Part shown: one piece after another, positions 9,329 through 10,636 of the stretch | How the letters are laid out: every line of letters begins with the position of its first letter | Position numbering within the stretch: the first letter of the stretch is position 1 | Notes under the pieces: generated by a model | Seen by the model: the letters and a program-made list of their open reading frames with translations, nothing else | Database searches by the model: none | Told to the model about the DNA's origin: nothing | Origin: an uncultured bacterium | GTDB taxonomy: Bacteria > Bacillota > Clostridia > Lachnospirales > Lachnospiraceae | Assembly: GCA_905214365.1 (NCBI GenBank) | Contig: CAJMMH010000069.1 | Span: 1-10,636 of the forward strand | DNA: 10,636 nucleotides | Direction: 5' to 3' | Position numbers and translations under genes: made by a program

Positions 9329-10596
9329 CACTTGTCACCTCCCTTGATGATATACCCGCCGCTGACAAGCTGTCCGTCCGGATAATCCTCCGGGGTTGTC
9401 ACTCCGGAAATTGCCACGTTCTTTCCGATGGTTACATGATCCGGGATCACAGAACCTTCGGCCACCGTTACCAGGTCGCAGCAGTATACCTTTTTGTTGT
9501 ACTGGCTCTCCGCATACTCGCCGACACCGATATTGCATCCATCGCCGACTATGGTTCCGCCCGCCAGGATTGACTTGTAAATCCGGCTTCCTTTCTTGAT
9601 CACGCAGCCTTCCATGATAATGGAGTCATGAATTTCAACGTCCTCTTCCACCGTAACGCCTGGACCGACAACACAGTTGTACAGTTTGCCGTAAATCTCA
9701 CAGCCATCACCGATGATACAGCGTTCAATATGCGCGTTCTGCGCGATATACTGTGCCGGAAGCGTATCAGACTTGGTATAAATCTTCCAGAATTCTTCAT
9801 ACAGATTAAATACCGGCACAATATCAATCAGCTCCATATTGGCTTCCCAGTAGGAACTGAGCGTGCCGACATCCTTCCAGTAGCCGTTGTACTCGTAGCA
9901 GAAGACACGATCGCCTCTCTTGTGGCAGTACGGAATCACATGCATGCCGAAATCGCATCCGGGAATATCCTTATTGGTAATCAGTGCTTCTCTGAGCACC
10001 GGCCAGTTAAAAATATAAATACCCATGGACGCCAGATTGCTGCGCGGGTTCTTCGGCTTCTCTTCAAAATCAACGATACGTCCGGTCTCATCAGTAATCA
10101 AAATACCGAAACGGCTTGCCTCCTCCATCGGAACCGGCATTGCCGCCATGGTTACGTCCGCGTTGTTGGACTTATGGAAATCGAGCATTACCTCATAATC
10201 CATCTTATAGATATGATCTCCGCCGAGGATCAGTACATAATCCGGATTATAACTGTCGATATAGCGAATATTCTGATAAATTGCGTTAGCAGTACCGGTA
10301 TACCAGTCACTGTTCTGACTCTGCTCATATGGAGACAGGATGGTAACACCGCCGTAGTTGCGGTCCAGATCCCACGGAATACCGATTCCGATATGGGTAT
10401 TCAGACGCAGCGGCTGATACTGGGTCAGGACTCCGACCGTATCCACGCCGGAATTAATGCAGTTGCTCAAAGGAAAATCAATTATTCTGTACTTGCCGCC
10501 GAACGAAACCGCCGGTTTTGCAACTTCCGCTGTAAGAACACCGAGACGGCTGCCCTGACCTCCTGCCAGGAGCATTGCTATCATTTCTTTCTTCAC
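9328..10596 (-). CDS. glgC: Glucose-1-phosphate adenylyltransferase, catalytic subunit GlgC
   Basis: Makes ADP-glucose and pyrophosphate from ATP and glucose-1-phosphate, the committing step of bacterial glycogen synthesis in the cytosol. With a GTG start the protein is 422 aa, close to other GlgC proteins. An N-terminal nucleotidyltransferase domain shows the loop GGQGSRLGVL (residues 12-21), KPAV (27-30) with the conserved Lys, GGDHIYKMDY (125-134), FEEKP (177-181) and GYWKDVGT (238-245). About residues 283-390 form hexapeptide repeats of a left-handed beta-helix. I chose GTG at 10596 because AGGGGTGATC (10602-10611) lies 5 nt upstream and the family usually begins a few residues before the MxLAGG motif. 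In-frame ATGs at 10632 and 10614 lie upstream of or within that site and are less likely; ATG at 10584 is also possible. The stop overlaps the glgD start by one base, so the two are probably translationally coupled. Any promoter lies beyond the window edge. Confidence 0.95.
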   Translation of the reverse strand: MKKEMIAMLLAGGQGSRLGVLTAEVAKPAVSFGGKYRIIDFPLSNCINSGVDTVGVLTQYQPLRLNTHIGIGIPWDLDRNYGGVTILSPYEQSQNSDWYTGTANAIYQNIRYIDSYNPDYVLILGGDHIYKMDYEVMLDFHKSNNADVTMAAMPVPMEEASRFGILITDETGRIVDFEEKPKNPRSNLASMGIYIFNWPVLREALITNKDIPGCDFGMHVIPYCHKRGDRVFCYEYNGYWKDVGTLSSYWEANMELIDIVPVFNLYEEFWKIYTKSDTLPAQYIAQNAHIERCIIGDGCEIYGKLYNCVVGPGVTVEEDVEIHDSIIMEGCVIKKGSRIYKSILAGGTIVGDGCNIGVGEYAESQYNKKVYCCDLVTVAEGSVIPDHVTIGKNVAISGVTTPEDYPDGQLVSGGYIIKGGDK

Positions 10597-10601
10597 TACA
10601 A

Positions 10602-10611
10602 GATCACCCCT
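10602..10611 (-). promoter_or_regulatory. Ribosome binding site that decides the glgC start
   Basis: On the minus strand AGGGGTGATC matches AGGAGGTGATC (the complement of the 16S rRNA 3' end) with one base missing. It lies 5 nt before GTG at 10596. This favours the GTG start over the upstream in-frame ATG codons at 10632 and 10614. Confidence 0.7.
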
Positions 10612-10636
10612 CATTCTGTCGCACTCTGGCATGGAG

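Overview
The window is about 10.6 kb of bacterial chromosome. Seven protein genes are all read from the minus strand, so transcription runs from position 10636 towards position 1. The gene set (catalytic GlgC with a GlgD partner, SpoVG, a full-length Mfd, and a lipoprotein foldase of the PrsA/SurA type), the strong AGGAGG-type ribosome binding sites and the moderate GC content point to a Bacillota genome. A gut-type Clostridia such as Lachnospiraceae is most likely; this is inferred from gene content, not from a marker gene. No tRNA, rRNA, CRISPR array, transposase or phage gene was seen.

Layout in transcription order: glgC (10596-9328) and glgD (9328-8207) overlap at a TGATG junction and encode the two subunits of glucose-1-phosphate adenylyltransferase, the committing step of glycogen synthesis. 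spoVG (8145-7837) follows after 61 nt, and then a strong hairpin (7768-7809) probably ends this unit. A second unit seems to start from a promoter near 7707-7735. It carries a membrane-anchored NodB-like polysaccharide deacetylase (7627-6086), pth (peptidyl-tRNA hydrolase, 5983-5426) and mfd (transcription-repair coupling factor, 5327-1797). A near-consensus sigma-A promoter (1671-1699) then drives a separate gene for a lipoprotein parvulin-like foldase (1585-86) with two long acidic Ser/Thr/Glu-rich tracts.

The genes are mostly housekeeping: carbon storage (glgCD), a global nucleic-acid-binding regulator (spoVG), envelope modification and protein folding outside the membrane (deacetylase, foldase), translation quality control (pth) and DNA repair (mfd). 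I see no evidence for an undescribed defence or mobile system. The items that deserve a second look are the roughly 95-residue acidic insert inside the foldase's parvulin domain, a perfect 18-bp inverted repeat in front of pth, a palindrome at the foldase transcription start, the loss of catalytic residues in GlgD, and the unusual motif spacing in the deacetylase. No stretch longer than 300 bases lacks a gene; the longest gaps are about 210 bases (1586-1796 and 7628-7836).
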